From Adiantum capillus-veneris (Eukaryota; Streptophyta; Polypodiopsida; Polypodiales; Pteridaceae): a stretch of DNA of 64,000 nucleotides. Below the pieces are notes generated by a model, which was not told the DNA's origin, did no database searches, and saw nothing but the letters and a program-made list of their open reading frames with translations. The position numbers were made by a program, and so were the translations under genes. The stretch covers positions 8,211,526 through 8,275,525 of the forward strand of contig CM043959.1 in NCBI GenBank assembly GCA_014529385.2, given 5' to 3'. This document shows positions 20,086-31,456 of the stretch, piece by piece. Within the stretch, counting starts at the first letter, position 1, and every line of letters begins with the position of its first letter.

Positions 20086-21066
20086 AGCCTCTTGCCATTG
20101 ATCCTTTTGTGGTGAAGAGATAGCTTCATCATAAGTGACCGGATCTTCAGAAGTAGAAAAAGCATTATCAGCAATATCGTCATCATAAACATGACATGAG
20201 CCATGTGCAAACTCAATAGGCAGATCAACATAAATATCAATATCATCATTGGCAACATTTGGAATGGATGGTTGTGAAGAGGAAAGTTGCTCTATAGGAA
20301 GAGTTTCATCATCTGAAAGAAATGGAAAAGCCTAAAGCAATGATTTAGTATCATCAAAATCAGCCATGGACCATGAGCCTCCCATAAGCTGTTCGTTAAA
20401 AGTAGCATCACGATTCACAATTACTTTCTTAGAGGAAGGGTCATAGAATTTGTAGCCTTTGGAAGTGTCAGAATATCCAATAAAAAAAACTTTAAGACCA
20501 GGAGCATCAAGCTTTGTTCGTGTTTCTTTGGGAACATGAATATAAGCAATACATCCAATAGTTCGAAAATGAGATACGGAAGGAATGTCACCTGTCCATG
20601 CTATGATGGGTATCTTACCAGAGGGTGAAGTAGTAGGAAGATGATTCTGAATAAATATTGCTGTCAAAGTAGCTTCAGACCAGAAAACACGAGATAAGCC
20701 AGAATGAATCAACATACATCCTACAGCATTGAGAATAGTGCGATTCTTTCGTTCAGCAACGCCGTTCTGTTGAGGCGAATATGGAATAGTGTGTTCATGA
20801 TGAATTCCACTGTCAGCACAATAACTCACAAACTCTTGAGAAACATATTCGCCTCCATTGTCACTACGAAGCTTCTTAAGGCGACGACTAGTTTGAAGTT
20901 TCGCAGCCTTGTGGAATTGTTTGAAAACAAATAAAGCTTCAGATTTTTGTCTAAGTAGAAATACAGTCGTATACCCTGAGAAATCATCAATGAAAGTAAT
21001 GAAGTAGCGATATTGTGATCTCGAAGAAGGTAGAGGTCCACATTTATCAGTATGAACAATATCCAA
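20086..21066 (-). pseudogene. integrase core and linker of K
   Basis: The copia integrase core: VHTDKCGPLPSSRSQYRYFI (first Asp), KKLRSDNGGEYVSQEF (second Asp), and HTIPYSPQQNGVAERKNR with the Glu. Then comes the FWSEATLTAIFIQNHLP segment. After 20335 is the usual low-conservation linker to RT, with the GYKFYDPSSKKVIVNRDATF motif at its start. The 20086-20331 linker is broken by a stop near 20332. Fragments of the same region from a related copy occur at 49590-50700. Confidence 0.92.
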
Positions 21067-21129
21067 TATGTCATGAGAATGAGTTGTATTTGAAAGAGGA
21101 AAGGGTTTACGATTGTGTTTCCCAAGAGC

Positions 21130-21895
21130 TTAAAATTCACAAATTCCGATATGGGGATGGGCTTTAAGATCCATGCCATGAACAAGATCACGACATTGAA
21201 GATCAAGGAGTTTTGAGAAATCAGCATGAACAAAACGGTGATGCCATACTTTGCAATCATGATCACCTGGAGCAGTGAAAACATTTGCTACAGCATCGTT
21301 GAGAGAGAGTTTAAACAAGTTACCGTTTCGAGGAGCAGTGGCTATAGTCTGTCCATCTTTCTCAATTTGGCATTTGGTATGATCAAATCCAACAAACAGA
21401 CCAAGATCAACAAGTCTAGCAACTGAAAGAAGATTACATTGAAGATCTGGTACATGTAATACTCCTCGCAAAATTCGAGTGGAAGAAGATAAGGTACCAA
21501 GATATAAGTCTTCAATACCCTTTACTTGACAAGTAGTATCATCAGCAAGATAAACAACACGTTGAACTAGTAGTGGATGATAGTTATGGAGCCACTTAGA
21601 CTGATATGTCATATTTCCTGTAGCACCAGAATCAAAAATAAAAATTGATCCATCATGTACATGAAGTATTCTGTCTTGAGTAACTGAACATAGGACGCAG
21701 CTTGTTTCTGGTACAATGTTGTTTTGATGTTCAGTAGCATATGCTCTAGTACGATCTGTGTCGAATCGACGCTTATAGCACATATGAGTGGGATAATCAG
21801 ATCGTCCACAATATTCACAAGAAGAAGAAGAAGAAGAGTCTCTAGATGAACGTGGTTGTTTCATGGTAATATTGTGTTCTTCATCATATTGACGT
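21130..21895 (-). pseudogene. protease and integrase zinc module of K, plus the end of its nucleocapsid
   Basis: From the G junction: the end of the zinc-knuckle region (CEYCGRSDYPTHMC, a C-x2-C...C box with Tyr in place of His), the protease box FIFDSGATGNMTYQ (Asp-Ser-Gly-Ala intact), LLSVARLVDLGLFVGFD, and the integrase pre-domain VWHHRFVHADFSKLLDL with the CRDLVHGM box. A stop at 21130-21132 separates it from the integrase core. The upstream gag part lies at 30589-31456, beyond G. Confidence 0.92.
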
Positions 21896-23030
21896 TGTGA
21901 GCGGGATGAAAACACACACAGCGCCTCTATAACGACCCGACACACACTCTTGGGAAGATACACACACACACACTATGGGGCACCACTCGGCTTACACAAC
22001 ACACCTGGCCGAGACAGGGAACACACCTCTGGAGTGAGAGGAGAGAGACTATCCGCTTGCCCACTCCAGACACACACACACACACACCCAAATAACTCAG
22101 CTCAAAAGAGGAGAATTTATGATGTTTAGATACAATTGAGCTTGGGACAACACCAATGGGGCAAATAGCTCACACTATATGGGTAAAACAAGCTAGATAC
22201 AATCACAAACTAGAGCAGAAACTTCGCTCATAGGAGAACTTACAAAGAAAAACAGCAGGAAAAGAGTGAGGAATTTGGCAAAATGGACAGCGCCATCGCG
22301 TCCGGAACGGCCCAAAACCCCAGTCTACAATGTCAAAGTGCTCAAAGCCGACCTCGGATGAGCAGTTTAGGGCCAAAACAAGCTCCAAAATGAGCAAAAA
22401 CACACCTGCGGCTGTTCCTCCTCTCTTCTCCACGTTTTTTCTCGTCTTCTCTCAGTTTTTTCAATTCCCACACTTAGCTTTTTAGTTGGGCACCCTTGGC
22501 CTTTTAGATGACCTCAAACGGACCCCGAACAGGCCAAAAACTGACCTCGCAGTGCATAGTTGTCACCTTTTTTGCATCATCCGCACACCTGGCACTCATT
22601 TCTTTTCAATAATGCGTCTCGCAACCACGTGAAGTGGCCCCAAAAAGTGGTCCTAATGATGACCTTTCTGCATAACTCTCATAAGAAAACACCCACGTTG
22701 TATCCGTATTCATCCACATGGAAATATTGACCTCGTTCGCCCTCCTGACGCCACTAGATGCCATCTGACGCACCTGCTTACCTCATGTCGTCGGCCCGCG
22801 GATAGCTTCCTCGAGAAGTTTTACGTACTACCAACTCCTCATTATTGTAGAAAAAACATAGTGGTAATGGTAATAGTGAAAATCGATGCACTATGTACAC
22901 CCTGTCCTACCTGTACACATGTGGGCCCCACGTAACCACCTGGCTATGGAAAATGGGCAATCCTTTATTCGATGCACCATGCATGTATATGTACATATGC
23001 GCAATCCCTTGATCCAAAAAACTCCTGACA
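21896..23030 (-). repeat. 3' LTR of G
   Basis: TGTG-GCGGGATG to CTCCTGACA on the plus strand. It includes CA-rich microsatellite tracts near 21905-21975 and 22068-22090. Apparent ORFs within it occur in both LTR copies and are not genes. It is preceded on the minus strand by CTAGGGGATGGGCAAATGA, a likely polypurine tract (23031-23049). Confidence 0.92.
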
Positions 23031-23058
23031 TCATTTGCCCATCCCCTAGCCTGCTAGA

Positions 23059-24480
23059 TCATTCATGATCAGCAGCAGCAAAGAGAGATATGAGACTCGC
23101 CGCATCACAGGTCTCTTGATCCCTCACCAACACTGCTTGATCCACAGATAGCTCATCTTGCTCCACCATCATCAATCTAGCATGATACAATTTAAGACGC
23201 AATCCATTTACCCTTGACTTATGTAGAACACCATCCAGGTTAGCCAGCTGATATGTGCCATTTGGAAAACACTCCACTACCTTGAAAGGGCCTTCCCACT
23301 TAATTTGAAACTTCTTTTGGAAGGTGTTGTCCAGCTTACTGTTGTAGCGCAAAACCAAGTCATGTTTCTTGATACCCTTACTTTTGACCTTTTCATTTAT
23401 CTTTGTCAAAGCCTTATCCTGCATCTGCCCATAATGCTCCAATGCGCTCATCCTATCCAACTGGACCTCTTGTAACTGCAAGAGCCTCTCTTTGAATGCA
23501 TCACTAGGCGGCCCAAGCAACTTCTCTAGCATCTTGACTGCAGGAAACTCTCCTTCCACAGGCAATAGTGCTTCCTTTCCATACACCAAATGAAATGGAG
23601 TAAACCATGTACCTGTCTTCACCGAAGTACGGTAAGCCCATAATGCACTAGGCAATTCCAAATCCCAATTCTTTCCTTGGTGCTCTGTCACTTTAGAAAG
23701 AATTTTTACCAACTCACCATTGAATCTTTCATTTAAGCCATTACACTGCGGGTAATAAGGAGTGGTATGCTGGTGCCTAATCTTCATCTTTGTGCATAAG
23801 AAGTCTAGCAGTTTAGCTCTAAATCCTGGCCCCTTATCTGAAAGTAGCTCTAATGGCACCCCAAACTTGCAACATATTTCATCATACACAAATTTTGCCA
23901 CATCCTTTGCAGTAATCTGTTTTACTGCTATAGCCTCTGCCCATCTAGAGAGATAGTCCACTGCCGTCAAGATATAGCTTTTGCCCCTGCTTGTGATAGG
24001 TAACGGGCCTATTGCATCAATCCCCCACTTTTCAAACACATCAAACGCCATAATGGTTTTTCGTAGCTCTGGCTTCAACACTCTCTTCCCAAATGCTTGA
24101 CACCTATTGCAAGACCTACACCAATGGTGAACATCCTTGTGCAAACTAGGCCATACATACCCCTCTTGCAAAATCTTATGCAAGGTGATCTTTAGAGAAA
24201 AATGGCCACCACATGCGCCTTCATGATTCTCTTCCAACACTCTGTAAAGCTCCTCCCGCCAAGGTACACGTCTCAACACGAGATCAGCCCCTTTCATGTA
24301 TAAGACATCACCAATCAATTTGTACCTGTATGCTCTACGCAAAAAGCCATACTTCTTAGACTTCTGAATCTCCTTTGGAATGATTCCTGTTAGCAAAAAC
24401 TCCTCTTCTTGAGCCAAACTTTCCCGGCCATGATAAAGAGGTAAATTGGTCCTCAACACGAATAGCTCCCCAATCATGCC
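23059..24480 (-). CDS. integrase of G
   Basis: The zinc module (GACGGHFSLKIT and HHWCRSCNRCQ) is followed by the core: WGIDAIGPLPITS, LLSDKGPGFRAKL, and PQCNGLNERFNGEL, with the three catalytic acidic residues present. The tail has the GIKKHDLVLRYNSKLDNT and WEGPFKVVECFPNGTYQL segments and ends at 23059. No chromodomain is visible. This is the downstream part of a continuous 680-codon frame and has no stop, so it is well preserved. Confidence 0.93.
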   Translation of the reverse strand, partial: GMIGELFVLRTNLPLYHGRESLAQEEEFLLTGIIPKEIQKSKKYGFLRRAYRYKLIGDVLYMKGADLVLRRVPWREELYRVLEENHEGACGGHFSLKITLHKILQEGYVWPSLHKDVHHWCRSCNRCQAFGKRVLKPELRKTIMAFDVFEKWGIDAIGPLPITSRGKSYILTAVDYLSRWAEAIAVKQITAKDVAKFVYDEICCKFGVPLELLSDKGPGFRAKLLDFLCTKMKIRHQHTTPYYPQCNGLNERFNGELVKILSKVTEHQGKNWDLELPSALWAYRTSVKTGTWFTPFHLVYGKEALLPVEGEFPAVKMLEKLLGPPSDAFKERLLQLQEVQLDRMSALEHYGQMQDKALTKINEKVKSKGIKKHDLVLRYNSKLDNTFQKKFQIKWEGPFKVVECFPNGTYQLANLDGVLHKSRVNGLRLKLYHARLMMVEQDELSVDQAVLVRDQETCDAASLISLFAAADHE

Positions 24481-25101
24481 TTGAGCTGCTTCATGTGCCT
24501 CTCCATTTAGAGCACGTTCAATGTGTGTGATGCTCCATGCTTCGAACTTTTTTAATAGGCCTTTAATTCTGAAGCACATTTCCTTCAATGAGGTGTTCTT
24601 GCTCTTCCACACACCCAGCACTTGCTTCACCACTAACAAGGCATCACCTTTTATGCTCAACCTTCGAACCCCATGCTTCAAACAAATGTGTAATCCGGCT
24701 TCCAATGTAGCATATTCAGCCTCATTGTTACTATGCGCATCTAATTTGAACCCTCTCTTGCATACTAGCTTCCCCTCTGGATCATAAAGTGCTATACCCC
24801 CTGAAGCTGCATCGTGGCTCTTTCTGTATGAACCATCAAAGAACAACACATGTGCATTGCTGATCTGTGGAACTTCTTCAACTACCTTTCTCACCACCTC
24901 TTCCTTAACAATAAGGGGATTCTCCTTGTAGGTCAACAAATCAGCTAGGGTAGCCCTTGTACTATCTTCCACTAGAAAAGAGAACTCAAACTCTTGCAGC
25001 TCAATTACCCATTTCTTCACCACATTTGACATGTTAATACCATTAATTAACTGTGGCAAAAAGGCATAACTCGTCAAGAAAACAAAAGGCCGTGGTAGCA
25101 A
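24481..25101 (-). CDS. second RNase H (archaeal-type) domain of G
   Basis: After the normal RT-linked RNase H, the frame encodes a second one: HVLFFDGSYRKSHDAASGGI (first Asp), SNNEAEYATLEAGLHICLKH (Glu) and RLSIKGDALLVVKQ (Asp), followed by HIERALNGEAHEAAQGMIG. The three acidic residues sit at about 24836, 24721 and 24647. Published work describes plant Tat-lineage gypsy elements that acquired an extra, archaeal-like RNase H between RNase H and integrase. G fits that layout. Confidence 0.85.
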
Positions 25102-26868
25102 GTAATGACGAAATCGTCAACAAGCAAATATTACACTGGCCATCACTAGCTCTACTTCCGATAACTTTCTCTCCGCTACCAACTTCACTCGGCTTGCACA
25201 ATACACTGGCCTCATATAATGGCTGCCCTTCCCCTTTTGTAATAGCATGGCTCCAATGGCATCATCCCCTACTGATGGATTTACATAAAAAAATTTCTCC
25301 CAATCAGGAGCCTGCATGGCTGACAACCCCCCTAACACCTCTTTCACCTCTTGAAACACTTCTTCACACTTGTCATCCCATTGCAATGGATCATGCTTTG
25401 CCACTTGTTGTAATGGATAAAGAAGCTGCGAAGACAATGGAATAAACCGTGCCATGTACTTCACTTTGTGTATAAAGGTTGCCAATTGCTTCGTACTCGT
25501 AGGTGATGGAAGAAGAATAATAGACTTAACCTTGTCTGGATCAGCCTCAATGCCATTTTCTGACACCATGTGGCCCAATAACTTCACCCTTGGCTGTGCT
25601 AGATGACATTTGTTTGGATTTAGTTGTCCTCCACATTCATCATATCGAGCCAATACCATCTGCAGCTTCTCATGGTGTTCAGCCCTACTGCTATAGACAC
25701 ATAAGTCATCCATAAAAGCTTTAACACAACTACCAATGAATGGTTCCAACACCCAATTTGCTCTCTCTTGATAGAAGGAAGGTCCATTTGACAACCCAAA
25801 TGGCAATACTGTGTAGCAATAGCAACCCCATGGCGTAATAAAAGTGGTCTTTGTGCGGTCTTTAAGAGCAATCTTCAATTGAAAATAGCCTGAAAAACCA
25901 TCACACACACTATACCTCTCATAACCTGCCACTGAATCCAAGATCTGATCGATGAATGGAAGAGGATATGGGTTCTTTTTAGTGGCTGCGTTTAAGGGTT
26001 TAAAATCTACACAAATTCTCCACTTCCCATCCTTCTTTGGACTGACTACTACTGGACTCACCCATTCTGTGGTCTCCACAGGGACTATGAACCCTGCCTT
26101 CAACAACTTGTCCACCTCTTCTCGCAAGGCTTCCATTTGCTCTTGACCCATCCTTCTTAGCCTTTGACGCACTGGCTTAGCACCTTCTTTCAGCTCTATA
26201 TGCATCTCTTCGCCCTTGAACCCTCTGATCTCTTCATATGAAGTAATGAACAAATCAGGAAAACTAGCCAGCATGTGCAAATATATATCCTTCTCCATAG
26301 CTGAGAGGTCTCCACTAATCATTTGTGTCATTAATTCCTGCTTCTTTGACAACTCAACCTTGGTTTGCATCAACCCTTCAATCACTTCATAAGGCCCTTC
26401 ACTTTCATCTTCAACCTCATTCGCAAATGCAACTAAACCAATCTCCTGGATTTCTTTGTCCATCAAAAGAAATGCAACATCAGCATCCTCATCACTGTTG
26501 GTAGTGCTATCACTGTCCTCATCTGTCACCATGGAAGAGTCTTCATCACTAGACTCATCCTCATCTTCATAAAGCTCCTCTAATCGTTTCCTTGTGTCTA
26601 TATTATAAAGCTTCTTGGTACCTGTCTTTCCATAGAGGCTAATCGTACCATGTCCCCAATCTTGAACAACTCCCACTGCACGTAACCATGGTCTGCCCAG
26701 TATAATAGGATATGCTCCCAACCCTGCTGGCATCACATGAAAATCAACCACTGCCTTTGCATCATATGCCTCCACTTCTAAGCTCTTTACAACACCCAAG
26801 CATTTTACTTTTTGATGGTTTGCCAATCTGATCCGAAAACCTGACACCCCAGCCACTGTGAGACCCAT
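25102..26868 (-). pseudogene. protease end, RT and first RNase H of G
   Basis: The N-terminus carries the protease remainder with IILGRPWLRAV. After an acidic linker (DEDESSDEDSSMVTDEDSD) come the RT lead-in and core: VSPVVVSPKKDGKWRICVDF, LPFGLSNGPSFYQ and the FMDDLCVYSS catalytic box near 25710. The RT connection FIHKVKYMARFIPLSSQLLY leads into RNase H 1 (VNPSVGDDAIGAMLLQK, then RKLSEVELVMASVIFA). That RNase H is cut by a TGA at 25117-25119. Apart from this stop the frame is continuous with integrase. Confidence 0.93.
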
Positions 26869-26871
26869 CTT

Positions 26872-27186
26872 CTAAACGCATGAGTGTGTTATGACGCATA
26901 TTTGGGCTCCGCCATCCACATAACCTTGTCCCAAATTTTTCCTTTTATGCCACACATCTACTATTGGAAAAATGTCTGGTAGCTCGTCCATTGCCAACAC
27001 CTTCACTGAACCTCTCTCTGGCTCTTTCTCCATTGGGTTAACCATCCTCTTCCACTGTCGCTTTAGCTTAGGCACCATCTCTATAAGCTGCCCAAAAGTA
27101 ACATCTGCCTTCCTGCTCGTCAGATCCTCCTTCAAGTCATAGCTTAATTGCCCATCCCCTAGTGGAAAATCTGAAACATGAAACTT
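26872..27186 (-). pseudogene. protease N-terminal part of G
   Basis: After the gag stop the same frame continues through a linker to the active-site box GYVDGGAQICVITHSC, with Asp-Gly-Gly-Ala where Asp-Thr/Ser-Gly-Ala is usual. A TAG (26872-26874) follows a few codons later, in phase with the rest of the protease. Element A also has the DGGA box, so it may be a lineage trait rather than damage. Confidence 0.8.
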
Positions 27187-28398
27187 TCAACGAGCTCTCC
27201 TTTTCCTCTTGGCCTTGACATCCTCGCCTTCATGGCTCTTTCCTTTCTTCTTACTAGGACCCGGGGCACTTCTTCCTTCCTTATCCTCTGTGGTCCTCTT
27301 CCCAATAGGCATCACTAATGTATCCTCTAGCTTTGATGCCTTCTCCAAGGTGACTACACTTAGCACTTTTGTCTTTCCTTTTTCCTCCTGGGTCAGTCCA
27401 CTGGTTCCTTCATCTCCCTTAATTTCGATGCCATAATCATGCGACCTAGTTAGCACCTGTTTTGGCAATGGATACATGTCTCCCCCCATCCTTGGTGGCT
27501 TATCACATTGCGGGCTGATGTGACCCAACTCTCCACAATTATAACATGTCGGCGTCTGCCTCCAAAACCTACTATTACTTTGTCCAGCACCATTCCTAGG
27601 TCTTTCTTCACCTCCTGGCTGATTTGCAAACCGCCCTCGACCTCGATTATTTCCCACTTGACCTAGCATGTTTAGGCTGAGATTCTTCATCAAATCAACC
27701 ACTTGCCTCAAGCCATCATCTTGCACTGCTGTAGTGACCACAACTGGCATAACCTGAGTAGTAACAGGAACCACTGGTTCATGATGAACCCCTGACATAT
27801 GACCTTGTAAAGAGTCCATAGGCTGAAATTCAGACCTCATGGGCAAAGACTCCACCCCTAACTGGCTCATTTTCCTCATCTTCCACTCTTTGTTCCTTGC
27901 TACCTCTAGTGCATCTTCATATGTCCTAGGCTTCTTTAGCTCTACTCTCCAACGTATATTCTCCCAAAGACTAGCTAAGAACCTTTCCTTCTTCATCATG
28001 TCAGGCGGGGGTACCTGAGGTTCTAAAGCCTTGCACATTCGCTCCCATGCCAATGAAAACTTTCGTATGTACACATCTACTGGCTCACCTTCCTTTTGTA
28101 CCAAAGCATGTACTTCTTGCCACACTTTGTCAGGATCTTCTATCTTCACAAACTCCACTTCCAATCCATGCCTTAGATTGTCCCAACTCAATCTTATAGG
28201 TGGATCAGCCTTACGCAACTCCTCTTCAAATGCTTTGGACCAAGCTCGTGCATCACTCTTCAAACAAATTTGGAGAAGGCGTAACATTTGCGTAGGGTCA
28301 TGAATTTGGTTGCTAATGCAGGCAACCTCCATCTTTTCCAGAAAGTCCTCCACATCTTCATCACTTCTTCCATGAAACTCCGGATAAGAGAAATCCAT
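27187..28398 (-). CDS. gag of G
   Basis: 403 codons from ATG. The N-terminal half is the retrotransposon gag domain: MDFSYPEFHGRSDEDVEDFL, DARAWSKAFEEELRK, and a YIRKFSLAWERMCK segment. One zinc knuckle, CYNCGELGHISPQC, matches C-X2-C-X4-H-X4-C near residue 286, after an RGRGRF basic/Gly patch. The C-terminal part is Lys/Glu-rich, ending KAKRKRRAR. It forms the particle and packages RNA. The TGA (27187-27189) closes the frame in phase with protease, so read-through or a nonsense mutation are both possible. Confidence 0.92.
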   Translation of the reverse strand: MDFSYPEFHGRSDEDVEDFLEKMEVACISNQIHDPTQMLRLLQICLKSDARAWSKAFEEELRKADPPIRLSWDNLRHGLEVEFVKIEDPDKVWQEVHALVQKEGEPVDVYIRKFSLAWERMCKALEPQVPPPDMMKKERFLASLWENIRWRVELKKPRTYEDALEVARNKEWKMRKMSQLGVESLPMRSEFQPMDSLQGHMSGVHHEPVVPVTTQVMPVVVTTAVQDDGLRQVVDLMKNLSLNMLGQVGNNRGRGRFANQPGGEERPRNGAGQSNSRFWRQTPTCYNCGELGHISPQCDKPPRMGGDMYPLPKQVLTRSHDYGIEIKGDEGTSGLTQEEKGKTKVLSVVTLEKASKLEDTLVMPIGKRTTEDKEGRSAPGPSKKKGKSHEGEDVKAKRKRRAR

Positions 28399-29454
28399 GG
28401 CTAGAGAACCCCTTCAAACACACGTGCAAGAACCCAAAACTTTTCACTACCCAATCCCCAGAAACTTCAATGGAGCTCAGCTTTAGATGAGAACAAACAC
28501 ATGCACATCAAATGAGTTTTCATAGTTGATCATCAGAATTACAACAGGCAAAGGACATTCCAGGATCTCTCTCAATCTTCTTGGCCCAAACATAAAGACT
28601 ATGCGCTGCTGGAAAAAGATCTTCCTGGACACATGAACATTTATCTGGATTCTTTGAGTTAAATGAAAAGGAGTGAACTGAGGGCCATTTTGATCATCCA
28701 TTAAAGCCAACCATGAAGCTCCCAAGAAGGCACACCTGACTCAACCTCTGATTTTGCCAGAATTTCCGCAGCATAACAGCATAAATGGCTCAAAATACCA
28801 AAAAACCAGCCATCATAACTTGGGAAAATTTCGACAGAGTTTCCCCGGAAGTAGAGCAATGAGAACCCAAAATATAGATTGTATATGTATGCATAAACTG
28901 CCAACAATAGAACCCGAGCATCAAATAGGGCTCACTAGTATATAGCCTATGGCGAGGTCACAAAAAGGGTGCTCCAGCTACCTGTATCACCGAAAGGATC
29001 TCCACATTTGAGAATCCCCCAGCTCAATAAAAACCTCACGCTATCGACCCTCACACGAAGGCTAATGCAAATCGCGTATAGTCAAGTCTCAGAAATGACT
29101 ATCTTCCAGACCAAGTCTCAGAAATGGCTGGGACTGCCAAATACAACCAAATATGGCTCCACAAATGCGTACAATGGCAGTTTCCACAAGTAATGTACAA
29201 TCCAGCAGACAATGCACTCAAATAGGCGCCAAGTGATGCATTCCCACAACAATTGTAAGTGACATCACTGCTAGTATATCACTGTACTCCAGCTACCTGT
29301 ACCTGTGTGAATCACCTGTACCTGTACCTGTCCCTGTAACCTGTAACCTGTAACCTGTAATCTGCAACCTGCAACCTGTAATCCCGAAGCTCGAACCTCG
29401 AAGCTCGAAGCAGAAGGTACTCGAAGAAGATCCTCCGTGGGGGCGCCAAAAGAA
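28399..29454 (-). other. 5' leader of G between LTR and gag
   Basis: Untranslated leader of about 1.05 kb. The part next to the LTR holds a minisatellite of CCTGTAAC/CCTGTACC units (29290-29380) and GAAGCTCGAACCTCGAAGCTC repeats (29383-29420). A candidate primer-binding site is near 29439-29451, a few bases off the LTR edge. No gene. Confidence 0.7.
29290..29380. repeat. CCTGTAAC/CCTGTACC minisatellite
   Basis: Short units CCTGTACCTG, CCTGTAACCTG and CCTGCAACCTG are repeated about a dozen times in the leader of G. Its variable length makes it a useful marker of copy identity. Confidence 0.85.
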
Positions 29455-30588
29455 TGTGGGCGGGATGAAAACACACACAGCGCCTCTATAACGACCCGAC
29501 ACACACTCTTGGGAAGATACACACACACACACTATGGGGCACCACTCGGCTTACACAACACACCTGGCCGAGACAGGGAACACACCTCTGGAGTGAGAGG
29601 AGAGAGACTATCCGCTTGCCCACTCTAGACACACATACACACACCCAAATAACTCAGCTCAAAAGAGGAGAATTTCTGATGTTTAGATACAATTGAGCTT
29701 GGGACAACACCAATGGGGCAAATAGCTCACACTATATGGGTAAAAGAAGCCAGATACAATCACAAAGTAGAGTTGAAACTTCGCTCATAGGAGAACTTAC
29801 ACAAAAAAACAGCAGGAAAAGAGTGAGTAATTTGGCAAAATGGACAGCGCCATCGCGTCCGGAACGGCCCAAAACCCCAGTCTACAATGTCAAAGTGCTC
29901 AAATCCGACTTCGGATGAGTAGTTTAGGGCCAAAACAAGCTCCAAAATGAGCAAAAACACACCTGCGGCTGTTCCTCCTCTGTTCTCCACGTTTTTTCTG
30001 GTCTTCTCTCAGTTTTTTCAGTTCCCACACTTAGCTTTTTTAGTTGGGCACCCTTGGCCTTTTAGATGACCTCAAACGGACCCCGAACAGGCCAAAAACT
30101 GACCTCGCAGTGCATAGTTGTCACCTTTTTTGCATCATCAGCACACCTGGCACTCATTTCTTTTCAATAATGCGTCTCGCAACCACGTGAAGTGGCCCCA
30201 AAAAGTGGTCCTAATGATGACCTTTCTGCATAACTCTCATAAGAAAACACCCACGTTGTGTCCGTATTCATCCACATGGAAATATTGACCTTGTTCGCCC
30301 TCCTGACGCCACTAGATGCCATCTGACGCACCTGCTTACCTCATGTCGTTGGCCCGCGGATAGCTTCCTTGAGAAGTTTTACGTGCTACCAACTCCTCAT
30401 TATTGTAGAAAAAACATAGTGGTAATGGTAATAGTGAGAATCGATGCACTATGTACACCCTGTCCTACGTGTACACATGTGGGCCCCACGTAACCACCTG
30501 GCTATGGAAAATGGGCAATCCTTTATTCGATGCACCATGCATGTATATGTACATATGCGCAATCCCTTGATCCAAAAAACTCCTGACA
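29455..30588 (-). repeat. 5' LTR of G
   Basis: 1134 bp, nearly identical to 21896-23030. On the minus strand it is followed by the leader with the TTGGCGCC stretch. The CA microsatellite tract is a little shorter than in the other copy. Confidence 0.92.
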
Positions 30589-31456
30589 ACGTGCCCAACA
30601 ATCATCTTCAGTATGGCCATTTCTGTTGTAGTAAGAACATTACTTATTTATTAGGAAATTTGAGACGAGAGAAAATATTACCGCGACGTCGACCTCTGCG
30701 ATTTCCTCGTTGAAATGGACGCCTTCGAGCATAAAAAGCACGTTCCATCTATTGTGACTCAGTCTCCTCTTGTGAAATCATAGCTGTATCGTGACCAGCA
30801 TTACGACGTTCTTGACATTGAGAGTATTCAATTAAAGACATGGAGGCTTGGTCGAAATCAAGACTATCTTTATTAGAGAGAATAGTAACAATGTTATCAT
30901 AAGAAGAGTCCTTCACCGTATCAAGGAGAAGTGTAATCAGTTGCTTTTGTGGAACAGGATCATTGGCAGCAGCAAGTTGATTAATAATAGATTTGAAAGA
31001 TTCAATATGTCCCGTCATGGCAGTACCAACTTCATATTGTAACTTGTTAAGAAACACTCTCAAATAAAGTATATCTGTAACAGATTTCTTCTGAAAGTTT
31101 GCAATAAGGTACTTTCATATGTCGTGGGAAGTAGGCAGTTGATACATATCAAGCAAAAGGGAATCAGTAAGAGCAGAAAGAATATACCGACGAGCTGCTT
31201 TATCACGTCGTTGCCAATCCGTATAGGCAACATTCCAATCTTCAAATATAGGTCCTTTAGTGATAAGCACGTTATCATTATCCGTATCAACAGGCTGAGG
31301 TGGACAAACACAATTTCCAAGAACAACATCAGAGAGTTCATCACCTTCAAGAATTAACAACATCTTTGCTTTCTAGCCTAGAAATCCTTGGGCTTGGAAA
31401 GGAGGAACAGAACGCTGGCCAGAAGGAAATCCGTTGACGAGAATGGTCATAGCCAT
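30589..31456 (-). pseudogene. gag of K (copia-type, with damaged zinc knuckle)
   Basis: From ATG near 31456 (MAMTILVNGFPSGQ) the copia-type gag polypeptide can be followed: GPIFEDWNVAYTDWQRRDKA, MYQLPTSHDI, then EVGTAMTGHIESFKSIINQL and the DKDSLDFDQA-like segment. An RRPFQRGNRRGRRRG basic patch precedes the nucleocapsid CSYYNRNGHTEDDCW, where the second Cys of the knuckle is Tyr. Stops and frame changes occur near 31115, 31373 and 30749. The G insertion lies directly after the knuckle. Confidence 0.9.

Larger units (their letters stand above)
21896..30588 (-). mobile_element. G: Ty3/gypsy element with two RNase H domains, inserted in K
   Basis: Direct LTRs of 1135 and 1134 bp (21896-23030 and 29455-30588) differ at roughly two dozen positions by eye. 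ACGT is duplicated at 21892-21895 and 30589-30592. The single gag-pol frame on the minus strand has only three stops: 27187-27189, 26872-26874 and 25117-25119. Order: gag, protease, RT, RNase H, second RNase H, integrase. Removing G rejoins the K zinc-knuckle frame (DDCWARQYDEEH). A TTGGCGCCCCCACGG stretch (about 29439-29451, minus) may be its primer-binding site. Confidence 0.95.

Noticed and set aside
22203-22433. ORFs in the LTRs of G as possible genes (also 29760-29990)
   Set aside because: They occur in both LTR copies and have no domain; LTRs often hold chance frames.
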